DNA of 64,000 nt from DASUPK01 sp963801055 (lineage in GTDB: Bacteria; Actinomycetota; Thermoleophilia; Solirubrobacterales; 70-9). Under the pieces are notes generated by a model. The model was given only the letters and a program-made list of their open reading frames with translations. It was not told where the DNA came from and made no database searches. The translations under genes were made by a program, and so were the position numbers. The stretch lies in assembly GCA_963801055.1 (NCBI GenBank), contig CAWDDE010000001.1, forward strand, positions 682,001-746,000. Reading direction: 5' to 3'. Shown here piece by piece: positions 7,728 through 19,227 of this stretch (the first letter of the stretch is position 1; every line of letters begins with the position of its first letter).

Positions 7728-8635
7728 ATGAGCGAATACCCGGACGACCTGCGAGAGCTGGTCGAGGACTATCTGGAGCGGACTGCGCTTCTCGCAGATC
7801 CCGCCGACCGAGGGCCTGGAGGAGGCGATGCGCTACTCGCTGCTCGCCGGAGGGAAGAGGATCCGCCCGGTGCTCGCCCTCGCGACGGCGCGCTCGATCG
7901 GTCTCGAGCCGGAGCGGGTGCTGCCGGCGGCCGCCGCGATCGAGCTGATCCACACCTACTCGCTGATCCACGACGACCTGCCCCGCGATGGACGACGACG
8001 AGCTGCGACGCGGAATGCCGACCTCCCACGTCAAGTTCGGCGAGAACGTCGCGATCCTCGCCGGCGATGCCCTCTTCGCCGAGGCGATTCGCCTGTTCAC
8101 CGAGCGAGCAGAGGGCGACCCGGCCGCGGTGCTGGCAGCGCTCAGAGAGCTGATCACGGCGGCCGGGGTGGGGGGAATGGTGGGCGGTCAGTACATCGAC
8201 GTCACCGAGTTCGATGCTGCGGCCAAGGGAGACTGGGAGGCGGCGGTCAACCTCAATGCGACCCGCCTGCGGGAGATGCATTCGCTCAAGACCGGCCGGT
8301 TGGTCGCCGCCAGCGTGGGGGTCGTCTTGCGACTCGGCGAGGTGCCGGAAGATGAGACAATTCCGTACCGCCGATTCGCCGATGAGCTCGGAGTGCTCTT
8401 CCAGATCGTCGACGACATCCTCGACGTGACGGGCTCGGACGAGGAGCTCGGCAAGCCGAGCGGCAGCGACGAGAGGCACGGAAAGCTGACCTATGTGAGC
8501 GCTTATGGACTCGAAAGAGCGCGCGAGCTAGCCTCCGAGTCGCACCGGAAGGCTCGGGCGGCGCTCGAGGGGGCAGCGGTCCGCACAGACGACCTGATCC
8601 GGATAACCGACTTCATCCACACACGACACACCTGA
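7728..8635 (+). CDS. Short-chain polyprenyl (farnesyl/geranylgeranyl) diphosphate synthase, two frameshifts
   Basis: Condenses IPP with allylic diphosphates to make FPP or GGPP. Motifs: RYSLLAGGKRIRPVLALA, the first Asp-rich motif in the region HDDLP-x-MDDDELRRG, HVKFGENVAILAGDALFAEA, the second Asp-rich motif FQIVDDILDVTG and the following KLTYVSAYG. The N-terminus MSEYPDDLRELVEDYLE is in frame 1; an extra C near 7803 and another near 7983 (inside the first Asp-rich motif) break it into three frames. Each is restored by deleting one C. Immediately upstream of dxs, forming an isoprenoid-precursor pair. Confidence 0.9.
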
Positions 8636-8664
8636 TGGCCAAGGACGACAGCGACCCGAAGTAA

Positions 8665-10670
8665 ACCGAGCCGCAGCTGCTCGACTCGATCGACTCCCCG
8701 GCCGATCTGGACGAGTCTCTCGGACGAGCAGCTCCAGCAGGTCGCGCAGGAGATGCGCGAGCTGATCATCGACGTGATCGGCGAGATCGGCGGCCACTTC
8801 GGCGCCAACCTCGGGACCAGCGAGCTCGCGGTCGCCCTCCACAGCCTGCTCGACTCCCCGAAGGACAAGATCCTCTGGGACGTCGGCCACCAGGCCTACC
8901 CGCACAAGGTCCTCACCGGCCGGCGTGACCGGCTCGACACGATCCGCCAGTACAAGGGCCTGGCCCCGTTCTGCTCGGTGTTCGAGTCCGAGCACGACAT
9001 CATGGGCGCCGGCCACGCCTCGACCTCGATCGGCTACGCGGTCGGCCTGAAGGAGGCGATGCGCAAGGGGATCGGCGAGGACGGCAAGGTGGTCGCAGTG
9101 ATCGGCGACGGGGCGCTCACCGGCGGCGTCGCCTACGAGGCGCTCCATCACGCCGGAGGGCTGCAGACGCCGATGGTGATCGTCCTCAACGACAACGGCA
9201 TGTCGATCTCCCCCAACGTCGGCGCCATCTCGCGCTACTTCCAGCGCGTCAGGCTCAACCCCCGCCTCTATCAGGCGCGCTCCACCACGGAGGAGCGGCT
9301 CACGCAGCTGCCCCTCGGTCTCGGCCGGCGGATCGAGCGCCTCGGACCGGAGGTGAAGGCCGCGATCAAGGCCTACTGGGCGCCCGGCCTCTTCTTCGAA
9401 GAGCTCGACCTCGCCTACATGGGCGTGATCGACGGCCACGATGTCGCCGCGCTCCGGACCGCCCTGACTAAGGCGCTCGAGGCCGACCGGCCGGTCGTGG
9501 TCCACATCCACACCGTCAAGGGCAAGGGCTTCGAGCCCGCCGAGGAGGGCGGCCTCGAGGGGATGGAGAAGTGGCACGCCGCCAAGCCCGGCTCCATCGT
9601 GGATCGGATGCCCGCGCCCAAGAAGCCCGAACCGAAGCCGATCCCGGTGAGCGAATCTGATTCCCCGGAGAAGATCGAGAAGCTCGAGAAGCCTCCGCCC
9701 AAGGGCGCCGCCGCAGTACACGGCGGTGTTCGCGGACGCGCTGGTAGAGGAGGCCAGGCGTGATCCGCGGGTGATCGGCATCACCGCCGCGATGGCGGGG
9801 GGAACCGGCCTCAACAAGCTCTGCGAAGCGCTGCCGGAGCAGTACTACGACGTCGGGATCGCCGAGCAGGACGCCGTGCTCTTCGCCGCGGGCCTCGCGA
9901 TCCAGGGCGCGAAGCCGGTCTGCGCGATCTACTCGACCTTCCTGCAGCGGGCCTTCGACCAGCTCGTCCACGACGTCTGCCTGCAGAAGCTGAACGTCGT
10001 CTTCGCCATGGACCGCGCGGGCCTGGTCGGCGACGACGGCCCAACCCACCACGGGGCCTTCGACGTCTCCTACTTCCGCCAGCTGCCGAACGTGGTGGTG
10101 ATGGCGCCCCGTGACGAGGCGATGCTCGTCCACATGCTGCACACCGCGCTCGCCTACGACGACGGTCCGATCGCCTTCCGCTATCCGCGCGGCGCCGCGG
10201 AGGGAGCGCCGATGCCGGATCAGCCGAACGAGATCGAGGTCGGCAAGGGCGAGTACCTGCTGCCGGGTGAGCGGATCGCGCTGCTCGGCTACGGCTACGG
10301 CGTGCAGGTCGGGCTGCGTGCGGCGGAGATCCTCCGCAACAAGGGCCTCGAGCCGACGGTCGCCGACGGCCGCTTCGCCAAGCCGCTCGACGGTGAGCTG
10401 ATCGAGAGGCTGGCCGCCCAGCACGACCTGCTGGTCACGATCGAGGAGAACGTCCTCCCGGGCGGGTTCGGATCCGGCGTGCTCGAGCACGTCGAGGACG
10501 CATTCGCCGACGGCTCCGAGCGGGCCCGGGTTCTGCGGGTCGGGCTGCCCGACCGGTATGTCACCCACGGCAAGCCGGCGCTGCTGCGCGAGGAGGTCGG
10601 CTTCACCGGCGAGGCTGTCGCCGAGCGCGTCCTCGCCGCCCTAGGTACGCGCGAGACGATCGTCCGCTAA
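8665..10670 (+). CDS. dxs: Dxs, 1-deoxy-D-xylulose-5-phosphate synthase (two frameshifts, unresolved start)
   Basis: Thiamine-diphosphate enzyme that makes DXP from pyruvate and glyceraldehyde-3-phosphate, the first step of the MEP pathway. Motifs: LWDVGHQAYPHKVLTGRR, the ThDP motif VIGDGALTGGVAYEALHH ... NDNGMSISPNVG, YDVGIAEQDAVLFAAGLA with the catalytic Glu, DRAGLVGDDGPTHHGAFD, and the C-terminal transketolase domain. The coupled ATG at 8635 opens a frame that hits TAA at 8662-8664, after which the Dxs N-terminus TEPQLLDSIDSPADL follows in the same frame. Extra bases near 8722 and 9715 shift the frame; deleting one at each restores DELSDEQLQQVAQ and PPQYTAVFADAL. Confidence 0.92.
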
Positions 10671-10714
10671 GGACGCGCCTCGAACTGAGCAAGTCCTGCA
10701 AACCGCAGAACAAG

Positions 10715-10738
10715 AACGGCCCGCCGAAGCGGGCCGTT
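10715..10738 (+). terminator. Hairpin downstream of dxs
   Basis: AACGGCCCGC, loop CGAA, GCGGGCCGTT: a perfect 10-bp stem 45 bp after the dxs stop. There is no clean T-run after it, so it may be a weak or factor-assisted terminator. Confidence 0.55.
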
Positions 10739-10764
10739 CCTGGGGTACTACAGGGAGGAGAGAT

Positions 10765-10791
10765 ATGTGTTGTGTTGTCTGTGGGAGGTAG
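10765..10791 (+). other. Possible 8-residue Cys-rich micro-ORF
   Basis: After a strong GGGAGGAG (10753-10760) an ATG opens MCCVVCGR and stops at TAG. Three of eight codons are Cys. No plus-strand gene lies close downstream (tlyA is about 490 bp away and a minus-strand gene intervenes), so a role as a Cys-sensing leader is speculative. Confidence 0.25.
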
Positions 10792-10797
10792 CCGGTA

Positions 10798-11163
10798 TCA
10801 GGCTCCGAGCGGACGACTGAACCGCGTGGATGCGGTCAGCGCCATGTGCGCGAAGCCGAACCCGACCAAAAAGACTGTTGCGATGTAGGTCGCCGGCAAT
10901 TCCCGACAACGACCCCGGCCGCGATGGTCGCCCCGGCCAGTGTGTAGTCGAATCCGGCGTGGGCGCTCAGCGGCAGGTTCCCCCGAGCTGCTGTCGCCGT
11001 AAACCGAGGTCGCGAGGCCGATCAGCAGGACGCCGAGGGCGATGCTGACGGCGCCTGCCAGGTAGCCGAAGCCCAAGGCGAATGGGGCCACGATGAGCAG
11101 CGGCGCGGCCGCCACCTCGAGGGCGGCGTGCACGTTGATCGGTATTGCTCTGAACAGAGTCAT
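10798..11163 (-). CDS. Small membrane protein, four predicted TM segments (frameshifted inside)
   Basis: Starts MTLFRAIPINVHAALEVAAA and contains hydrophobic stretches LLIVAPFALGFGYLAGAVSI and ALGVLLIGLATSVYG. The middle (SGNLPLSAHAGFDYTLAGAT then IAAGVVVG) is encoded in an alternative frame, and the end IATVFLVGFGFAHMALTAST returns to the first frame. Three single-base insertions (one G, one A, one C) explain the pattern and give a continuous four-helix protein. The layout recalls SPW-repeat-type membrane proteins, but the family is not certain. Divergent from tlyA. Confidence 0.6.
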   Translation of the reverse strand: MTLFRAIPINVHAALEVAAAPLLIVAPFALGFGYLAGAVSIALGVLLIGLATSVYGDSSSGEPAAERPRRIRLHTGRGDHRGRGRCRELPATYIATVFLVGFGFAHMALTASTRFSRPLGA

Positions 11164-11276
11164 CGCGAAAATCAGGGTACGAACGTATGTGCGATTCGTG
11201 TGTGAGCGCGGTCACAGTCATCGGTGGCACCGGAGCCGCGCGGGGTCGCAGCCGGCGCCTAGGTACGGTTCGCCGC

Positions 11277-12059
11277 GTGACCCGCCGCCGCGCCGACACC
11301 CTGCTCGCCGAGCGCGGACTCGCTGCCTCGCGTACGGCCGCCGCCGCCAGCGTCCGCGCCGGCCGGGTGCGCCTGGGGAAGGACGGGTCCACCGTCGAGA
11401 AGCCGAGCGAGCTGGTGCCGGAGGACGCTGAGCTGGTCGTCGAGGAGGGCACAGGAGTTCGTCTCGCGAGGCGGGATCAAGCTCGAGAACGCGCTCACCG
11501 AGCTCGGAGTCGACGTCGAGGGCGACTCTGCCTGGACGTCGGCGCCTCGACAGGCGGGTTCACCGACTGCCTGCTCCAGCGCGGAGCGAGGATGGTGATC
11601 GCGGTCGACGTCGGTTACGGGCAGCTCGACTGGCGCCTGCGCCAGGACTCCCGCGTCCTGGTCATGGAGCGGCTGAACGCCCGGTATCTGGGAGATTCCT
11701 CGCTGCCCTTTCGGCCCGAGCTGATCACCGTGGACGTCTCCTTCATCTCGCTGGCGATGCTGATGCCCTCGATCGTCGCCACCGCGGCGGCCGAGTTCGA
11801 CCTGCTCGGGTTGGTGAAGCCGCAGTTCGAGCTCGGCAAGGAGAAGGTGGGGAAGGGAGGCGTCGTGCGCGACGCGGCCGATCGCCGCGACGCGATCCGC
11901 CGAGTGTCGGAGGCGGCGCAGGCGGAGGGCCTGGTGGTCCGCGGCCTGGCATCCTCGGGCCTGCCGGGCCCGAAGGGAAACCGCGAGACCTTCGTCTGGG
12001 CGGCGCGCAGCGGGGAGGCGGTCGATCTCGACGCCGCGCTGGAGGAGGTCGAGCCGTGA
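11277..12059 (+). CDS. tlyA: TlyA-family rRNA 2'-O-methyltransferase / hemolysin-like (internal frameshifts)
   Basis: S4 domain plus FtsJ-like SAM methyltransferase; TlyA proteins methylate 16S/23S rRNA ribose in Actinobacteria. GTG start gives RRADTLLAERGLAASRTAAA, an S4 RNA-binding start. The SAM motif is CLDVGASTGGFTDCLLQ, followed by VIAVDVGYGQLDWRLR, ITVDVSFISLAMLMPS, GLVKPQFELGKEKVGKGG and GPKGNRETFVW. Between residues ~60 and 80 the expected QEFVSRGGIKLENALTELGV is in another frame: one extra A near 11452 and two extra bases (or one lost) near 11524. Overlaps the NAD kinase start region. Confidence 0.9.
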   Translation: MTRRRADTLLAERGLAASRTAAAASVRAGRVRLGKDGSTVEKPSELVPEDAELVVEEGTGVRLARRDQARERAHRARSRRRGRLCLDVGASTGGFTDCLLQRGARMVIAVDVGYGQLDWRLRQDSRVLVMERLNARYLGDSSLPFRPELITVDVSFISLAMLMPSIVATAAAEFDLLGLVKPQFELGKEKVGKGGVVRDAADRRDAIRRVSEAAQAEGLVVRGLASSGLPGPKGNRETFVWAARSGEAVDLDAALEEVEP

Positions 12060-12072
12060 GCGTCAGCGCGCG

Positions 12073-12915
12073 ATGCTGATCACGCACACGCACCCCGCGG
12101 ACGGCTCGGACGCGGTGGCCGAGGCGGTGGCCGCGACCGTGAAGGCGGCGAGAGGCGGCGAACGTGCAGCTGATCGCGACCCCCGACGAGCACGAGAAGC
12201 ACGGCGAGGCCGCCGCCGGCATCGAGCGCGTCGCCGACGGCGAGCGGCCGGACGTCTGCATCGTGCTGGGCGGCGACGGCAGCATCCTCTACGCGCTGCG
12301 CCACTTCGCCGACACCGGCGTGCCGGTCTTCGGCATCAACTTCGGGACGATCGGCTTCCTGGCCGCGGTCGAGCGCGACCAGTTCTCGGAGGGCCTCGAG
12401 CGGGCGTTCAGCGGCGACTTCGAGGTGATGGACATGCCGGCGCTCAGGGTGGACCTGCCGGTCGAGCATCCGGTGGCGCTCAACGACGTCAGCTTCGTGC
12501 GGCCGCCGCACGGCCGCGTCGCCGAGCTCTCCTACACGATCGGGGACGAGGAGGTGGGCAGCGTTCGCTGCGACGGGTTGGTGGCGGCGACCCCGGCGGG
12601 CTCCACGGGCTACAACCTCGCCAACGCCGGCCCGATCCTCGCCTGGGGCGTGAAGGGGTACGTCGTCAGCTTCATCGCCCCGCACACGCTCGCCGCCCGG
12701 GCGCTCGTGGTCGCGCCGGACGACGCGCTCCTGGTTCGCAACGCGGCCGGGCGCGAGCCGGTCGAGATCTCACTCGACGGCGACGCCCGCCGGCGAGCTG
12801 GAGCCTGGGGCCGAGCTCGAGATCCGCTTCGAGGAATCGGTCAGCCGGCTCGCCCAGCTGCCGGGCGCGAACTTCTACCACCGCGATCCGGGAGAAGTTC
12901 GGCAAGCTCGCCTAG
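12073..12915 (+). CDS. NAD kinase (several frameshifts)
   Basis: Phosphorylates NAD to NADP. Family motifs: IVLGGDGSILYALRHFA (GGDG ATP/NAD site), FGINFGTIGFLAAVE, ALNDVSFVRP (N/D pair), VRCDGLVAATPAGSTGYNLA and GPILAWGVKGYVVSFIAPHT. The beginning MLITHTHPADGSDAVAEAVA is in one frame, an extra A near 12154 shifts it; breaks near 12790 (extra C) and 12888 (extra G) displace GELEPGAELEIRFEE and the end IREKFGKLA. A GTG at 12056 overlapping the tlyA stop may be the true start if two more bases there are errors. tlyA-nadK-recN synteny is common in Gram-positive genomes. Confidence 0.9.
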   Translation: MLITHTHPADGSDAVAEAVAATVKAARGGERAADRDPRRAREARRGRRRHRARRRRRAAGRLHRAGRRRQHPLRAAPLRRHRRAGLRHQLRDDRLPGRGRARPVLGGPRAGVQRRLRGDGHAGAQGGPAGRASGGAQRRQLRAAAARPRRRALLHDRGRGGGQRSLRRVGGGDPGGLHGLQPRQRRPDPRLGREGVRRQLHRPAHARRPGARGRAGRRAPGSQRGRARAGRDLTRRRRPPASWSLGPSSRSASRNRSAGSPSCRARTSTTAIREKFGKLA

Positions 12916-12939
12916 CCGAGTCTGCCAGACTGAGTAGGC

Positions 12940-14480
12940 ATGGACCGGAAGTGGTGGAGCCTGCTCGCGGTCTGCCTGGCGACGTTCATGTTGCTGCTCG
13001 ACATCACCGTCGTCAACGTCGCGCTGCCCGACATCCAGAAGGAGCTCGACACCGACCTCACCGGGCTGCAGTGGGTCGTCGACGCCTACACGCTGACCCT
13101 CGCGGCCTTCACGCTGACCATGGGCGCGCTCGCCGACCGCTTCGGCCGGCGCCGGCTGTTCGTGATCGGCGTCGGGCTCTTCACCCTCGCCTCGCTGCTC
13201 TGCGGGCTGGCGACCAACGCCACCTTCCTGCACCTCGCGCGGGGGCTGCAGGGCATCGGGGGCGCGGCGATGTTCGCGACCTCGCTGGCGCTGATCGCCC
13301 AGGAGTTCCAGGGCCCCGAGCGCGGCACCGCGATCGCCGCCTGGGGCGCGACGATCGGCGGCGCGGTGGCGGTCGGACCGCTGGTCGGCGGGGCGCTCAC
13401 CGACGGGTTCGGCTGGGAGTGGATCTTCTTCGTCAACGTCCCGATCGGGATCGGCACCGCGATCCTCGCCGAGACCCAGGCGGGCGAGTCGCGCGATCCC
13501 GAGGCCAAGCGCCTCGACTGGGCGGGTCTGATCACCTTCTCGCTGGGGCTCTTCGCGCTGATCTTCGGCCTGCTGCGCGGCAACGCCGAGGGCTGGGGCA
13601 GCGCGCTGATCGTCGGCTCACTGACCGCCGCGGTGGTCCTGCTCGCGGCGTTCGTGCTCTTCGAGTGGCGCCAGGAGCAGGCGATGTTCGACCTCAGCCT
13701 GTTCCGCAAGCCCGCGTTCTCGGGCGTCTCCTACGGCACCTTCGCGATCGGCGCCGGGATGTTCGCGATGTTCCTCTACATCACGATCTACATGCAGAGC
13801 GTGATCGGGATGACGCCGCTCGAGGCCGGCGTGCGCTTCCTGCCGTTGACCCTGTTCGCGTTCATCGTGCCGCTTGCCACCCGCAACCTGGTCGCGAAGG
13901 TCCCGGCGCGGGTGCCCCTGACGATCGGGCTGGCGCTGGTCGGCGTCGGGATTGCTGCTGATGCGCGGCGCCAAGCCCGACTCGGAGTGGACGACGCTGC
14001 TCGCCGGCTTCATCGTCAGCGGCATCGGCATCGGGCTCTCCAACCCGTCGATCGCCTCGACCGCACTCGGGGTCGTGCCCGCGGCGCGGTCGGGCATGGC
14101 CTCAGGGATCAACAACACGATGCGGATCGCCGGCGTTGCGACCGGGATCGCCGCCCTCGGTGCGGTGTTCCAGAGCAAGATCTCCGACGAGCTCGCACAA
14201 GCTGCTGCCCCAGGCGCCGAGCGGGTTCGCCGACGGGGTCGCCGCGAGCGGCACCCAGGCGGCGAGCCAGGCACCGCCCCAGCTCCACGACCAGGCCGTC
14301 AATGCGGCGGGCGTCGCGTTCACCGACGCGTTCAACGACATCCTTCTGATCGGGGCGCTGATCCTGTTCAGCGGCGCACTTGCCGTCCTCGCCCTGGTGC
14401 GCCAGAGCGACTTCGTCCCGCATGGGGCGCCCGAAGAAGCGGGAGCGCCCGACGAGGCGCAGGAGCCGCTTGCGGCGTAG
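12940..14480 (+). CDS. MFS drug-efflux-type transporter, DHA2 (14-TM) family (two frameshifts)
   Basis: Proton-driven exporter, probably of drugs or metabolites, in the cytoplasmic membrane. The N-terminus MDRKWWSLLAVCLATFMLLL followed by DITVVNVALPDIQKEL is the DHA2 motif D1; ADRFGRRRLFVIGVG is motif A, and VGPLVGGALTDGFGWEWIFF is motif C. Extra A near 13952 and extra G near 14201 break the C-terminal third, which continues as LLMRGAKPDSEWTTLLAGFI, GMASGINNTMRIAGVATG and a last TM IGALILFSGALAVLALV. About 512 aa when joined. It interrupts the usual nadK-recN adjacency, so it may be an insertion relative to related genomes. Confidence 0.9.
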
Positions 14481-14495
14481 GGACGTAATCCGTCG

Positions 14496-14520
14496 GGGTC
14501 CCCCGTTAGAACGGGGACCC
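14496..14520 (+). terminator. Hairpin directly abutting the recN start
   Basis: GGGTCCCCCGTT, AG, AACGGGGACCC: an 11-bp stem with one extra C on the left arm (possibly another insertion error). It ends one base before the recN ATG, so it can terminate the MFS transcript and also leaves no room for a recN ribosome-binding site. Confidence 0.55.
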
Positions 14521-14521
14521 G

Positions 14522-16234
14522 ATGCTCCTCGAGCTCCGGATCGAGAACCTGCTGCTGATCGAGCGCGCCGAGCTGCGGCTCGGCCCTGGCCTCAATGCGA
14601 TCACTGGCGAGACCGGCGCCGGCAAGACGATCCTCGCGCACTCCTTCGATCTTCTGCTCGGCGGCAAGGCTCGGTCCGGCATCGTGCGCCCCGGCGCGAG
14701 CGAGGCGTACGTCGAGGGCGTCTTCGAGCTCTCCGATGACCTGCTCGACGATCACGAGCTGGCCGAGATCGCCGAGCGCCTTCCGGAGGGGAGCACCGAG
14801 CTGGTCGTTGGGCGGCGGGTCTCCGCCACCGGCAGGACGAGCGCCTTCCTCGGGGGGCGGTCCGCCTCGGCCTCGGACCTGCAGGCCCTCGGCTCGCGCC
14901 TGCTCGCTTTCTACGGACAGCACGAGCACCGCAAGCTGACGCTGTCCGGGGCGCAGCTCGAGACGCTCGACGGGTTCGTGGGCGATCGTCACCTCCAGCG
15001 GCGGCGCGAATACCGCGAGACCCATGCCGAGGTCATCCGTCTGGAACGAGAGCTCGAGCGGATCCGGGAGCGGGAAGGGGCGCGGGAGCGCGACCTGGAC
15101 CTCCTCCGCTTCGAGCTGGAGGAGATCGAGGCCGCAAACCCCGATCCGGTCGAGGAGGCCGAGCTGCGGCCCGAGCGAGAGCGGCTTCGCCACGCGGAGG
15201 CCCTGCGTGGCGCGGCCATGGAGGCGCTCGCCTCGCTGAGCGGCGAGGACGGTGCGGGCGGAGCCTCCGAGGCGATCGGGACCGCGGAGGCGGCTCTGTC
15301 GGGACAGGGCGGGGTGGACGTCGCGCTCGACCGGCTGGCGGAGGCGGCCACAGGCCTCCGGGTGGAGCTCCAGGAGCTCGCCGGCGAGCTGCGCGGCTAC
15401 GCCGAGGGGATCGAGGCAGAGCCCGGTCGGCTGGAGCAGGTCGAGGAGCGCCTCGAGGCCGGTCGACCGCCTGAAGCGCAAGCACGGGGGCATCGATCGA
15501 GTCAGTCCTGGCCCACGCCGAGCACTGCCGCGCAGGAGATCGAGGCGATCGAGGGCGCGGGCGAGGCGACCGACCGGCTCGAGGCCGAGCTGGCAAGGGC
15601 CCTGCAGGGCGCGGACCGATCTCGCCGCCCAGCTCAGTGAGGTCCGCGCCAAGGCGGCCCGGCGGCTCGAGGAGCGGGTCGCGGACGAGCTCGAGCAGCT
15701 GGCGATGAGCGGGGCCAGGCTCGAGGTCTCCCTCGAGCCCCATCCGGACGGCTTCGGCCCTCTCGGCCAGGAGCGGGTCACGTTCCTGGTCGCCACCAAC
15801 CCGGGGATGCCGGTGTCGCCCGCTGCGCGATGCAGCCTCCGGCGGCGAGCTCTCGCGGCTGATGCTCGCGCTGGCGGGGCAGGGCGCCCGGGGCGGAGCC
15901 GCGACCTACGTCTTCGACGAGATCGACTCGGGGGTCGGGGGCAACACCGCCAGGGTGGTGGGGGAGAGGCTGCGGGCCCTGGCCGGCGAGCGCCAGGTTC
16001 TCTGCATCACCCACCTGCCGCAGGTCGCCTCGATGGCGCAGCTCACATTTCAGGATCGAGAAGGGCATCGAGGGCGGCCGGGCGACGGCGAGGGTCGAGC
16101 GCGTCGACGGGGACGAGCTGGTCGCCGAGATCGTCCGGATGCTGGGTGGCGGCGACGGCGATGAGGCCGCCGATCGCCACGCTAGGCAGTTGCTAGGGGC
16201 CGCAAGGCCGCCGGATCTCGAAGCGGCGGCGTAG
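14522..16234 (+). CDS. recN: RecN, DNA repair SMC-like ATPase (about six frameshifts)
   Basis: Double-strand-break repair protein of the SMC/Rad50 type. N-terminal MLLELRIENLLLIERAELRL and Walker A AITGETGAGKTILAHSFDLL are intact; then FYGQHEHRKLTLSGAQLE, a long charged coiled coil, and the C-terminal head ASGGELSRLMLALA (signature), ATYVFDEIDSGVGGNTA (Walker B) and CITHLPQVASMA. Deleting one extra base near each of 15467, 15493, 15534, 15617, 15827 and 16050 restores a continuous family sequence ending DRHARQLLGAARPPDLEAAA at TAG 16232. No Shine-Dalgarno precedes the ATG; a hairpin abuts it, so translation may be leaderless. Confidence 0.9.
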
Positions 16235-16317
16235 CCGCCGCGCCTGGTGTTTGCGGCCGCCGGCGGCCCCGCCTGGTTCCGCGTAGAAATACAGCCGATC
16301 GCCCGCTGGTCACGACG

Positions 16318-16451
16318 ATGTCCCCGGCCGGAATCGTCCTCGCGCTGGCGGGGCTCATCGCGATCTCGGTGTATGGGGAGTTTCGGTCGATCTCCTCGGC
16401 CATCGAGCGGGTTCCGTTACTCGAGCGACTAGACTCGCTCGGCAGAGCCAG

Positions 16452-16455
<4 letters not shown>
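16318..16455 (+). CDS. 45-residue single-TM microprotein overlapping pyrG
   Basis: ATG at 16318 opens MSPAGIVLALAGLIAISVYG, a clear membrane helix, followed by a polar tail EFRSISSAIERVPLLERLDS and stop TGA at 16453, which overlaps the pyrG start codon (TTGA). The overlap implies coupled translation with CTP synthase. Nothing in it identifies a function; possible roles are a small membrane regulator or a translational leader. Codon usage is like its neighbours. Confidence 0.45.
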
Positions 16456-18156
<1,701 letters not shown>

Positions 18157-18227
18157 CTCGGAGCGCCGACTCGCCCGGCGCGCGGCCGGGTTGCCCTAGA
18201 CGCTGGCCGAGGCGCTCGTACGCCGGC

Positions 18228-19197
18228 TCACTTCTCCGGCATCGCTCCCATGCTGCCGCCCTTCGCCTCCTCACCCATCCCGCCCTTCGCGTCGTCACCC
18301 ATCCCGCCGCTGGCCGGGGCGTTCATTGTGTCCTCGCCCATAGATCCGCTGCCCGACGACCCCGAGCCCATGCCCATCGAATCCATCGCGGCCTGGGCCT
18401 CGGGTGAGTCCGGCAGCGTGAGGCCCGGCACGTCCTCGGCGGCGAAGGCCACCCCGAGGCCGAGGACGACGAGCAGCAGGGCGACGCCCCGGTTGGCGAC
18501 CGCCTTCCAGGGCAGCAGCTTCTCGGTCGCGATCAGGGCGGCGATCAGGACCATCCAGCCGATGCTCATCACGCCGAGGGCGAACAGAGCCGCCATCAGG
18601 CCCCAGCAGCAGCCCACGCACCAACCGCCATGCTCCATTCCCATGCGAAGCGCGCCGCTGCGACCCGGACGCCAGGCGGTGAGCAGGAACATCATCGGGC
18701 TGCGGCACCGCCGCAGGCAGGCGTCCTTGAGCGGGGTGAGCTGGTAGAGCGCGGCCGCCACGATCACCCCGCCGGCGACATATGGTCCGCCGCTGTCCCA
18801 GGCCAGAAAGCCCAGGTCCAGCGCGCGACCCCCCTCGATGATCGCGTAGCCGATCAGTCCCGCCGCGGCCCAGGTGAGCAGATAGCCGCCGACGAACAGC
18901 GCGGTCGTGCCGGTCGCGACGGCCTTCCCCTGGCTCGCGCTTTCCCTCCTCGATGCGCGCGTGCATGACCACCATGGGCGCGATCGAGGGGAACATCATC
19001 GCCGCCATCATCACCACCCAGGCCGTGACCCAGAAGCCGAGGCCGCCCAGGTCCGTGCCGGGTCCGGCGTCCATGCCGGCCATCCGGTCGCCGGTCATCG
19101 CCCAGGCGACCGCGGCGAGCAGCACGAGCCCGAAGATCAGCCCGAGCTGGACCGCGCTCGACAGTTGCGGTACCCGGCGGAGGGTCGCTGACTCCAT
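18228..19197 (-). CDS. DUF2182 integral membrane protein, predicted metal-binding (one frameshift)
   Basis: Polytopic membrane protein of the DUF2182 family, which usually travels with DUF1326 proteins, as here. N-terminal MESATLRRVPQLSSAVQLGL, TM segments, and the signature FWVTAWVVMMAAMMFPSIAP-MVVMHARI; later YQLTPLKDACLRRCRSPMMF and the His/Cys-containing GMEHGGWCVGCCWGLM. Deleting one C near 18940 joins the N-terminal part to GKAVATGTTALFVGGYLLTW. Unusual feature: after the last TM a ~50-residue Gly/Met/acidic tail (SMGMGSGSSGSGSMGEDTMN then MGDDAKGGMGEEAKGG) that could bind a soft metal; inference. Confidence 0.82.
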
Positions 19198-19227
19198 CAG
19201 CCCTGTCCGATCAGGTCCTGCCTGCCG

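Noticed and set aside
8528..10568. Long minus-strand frames opposite dxs
   Set aside because: Shadow frames; composition is typical of the reverse strand of GC-rich genes.
7728..10670. Interpreting the broken isoprenoid genes as true pseudogenes
   Set aside because: Both genes are essential in most Actinobacteria, all other codons are conserved, and one-base deletions restore them, as for many unrelated genes nearby.
14102..15799. A 565-aa minus-strand frame opposite recN
   Set aside because: Antisense to recN, which is identified by Walker and signature motifs despite frameshifts.
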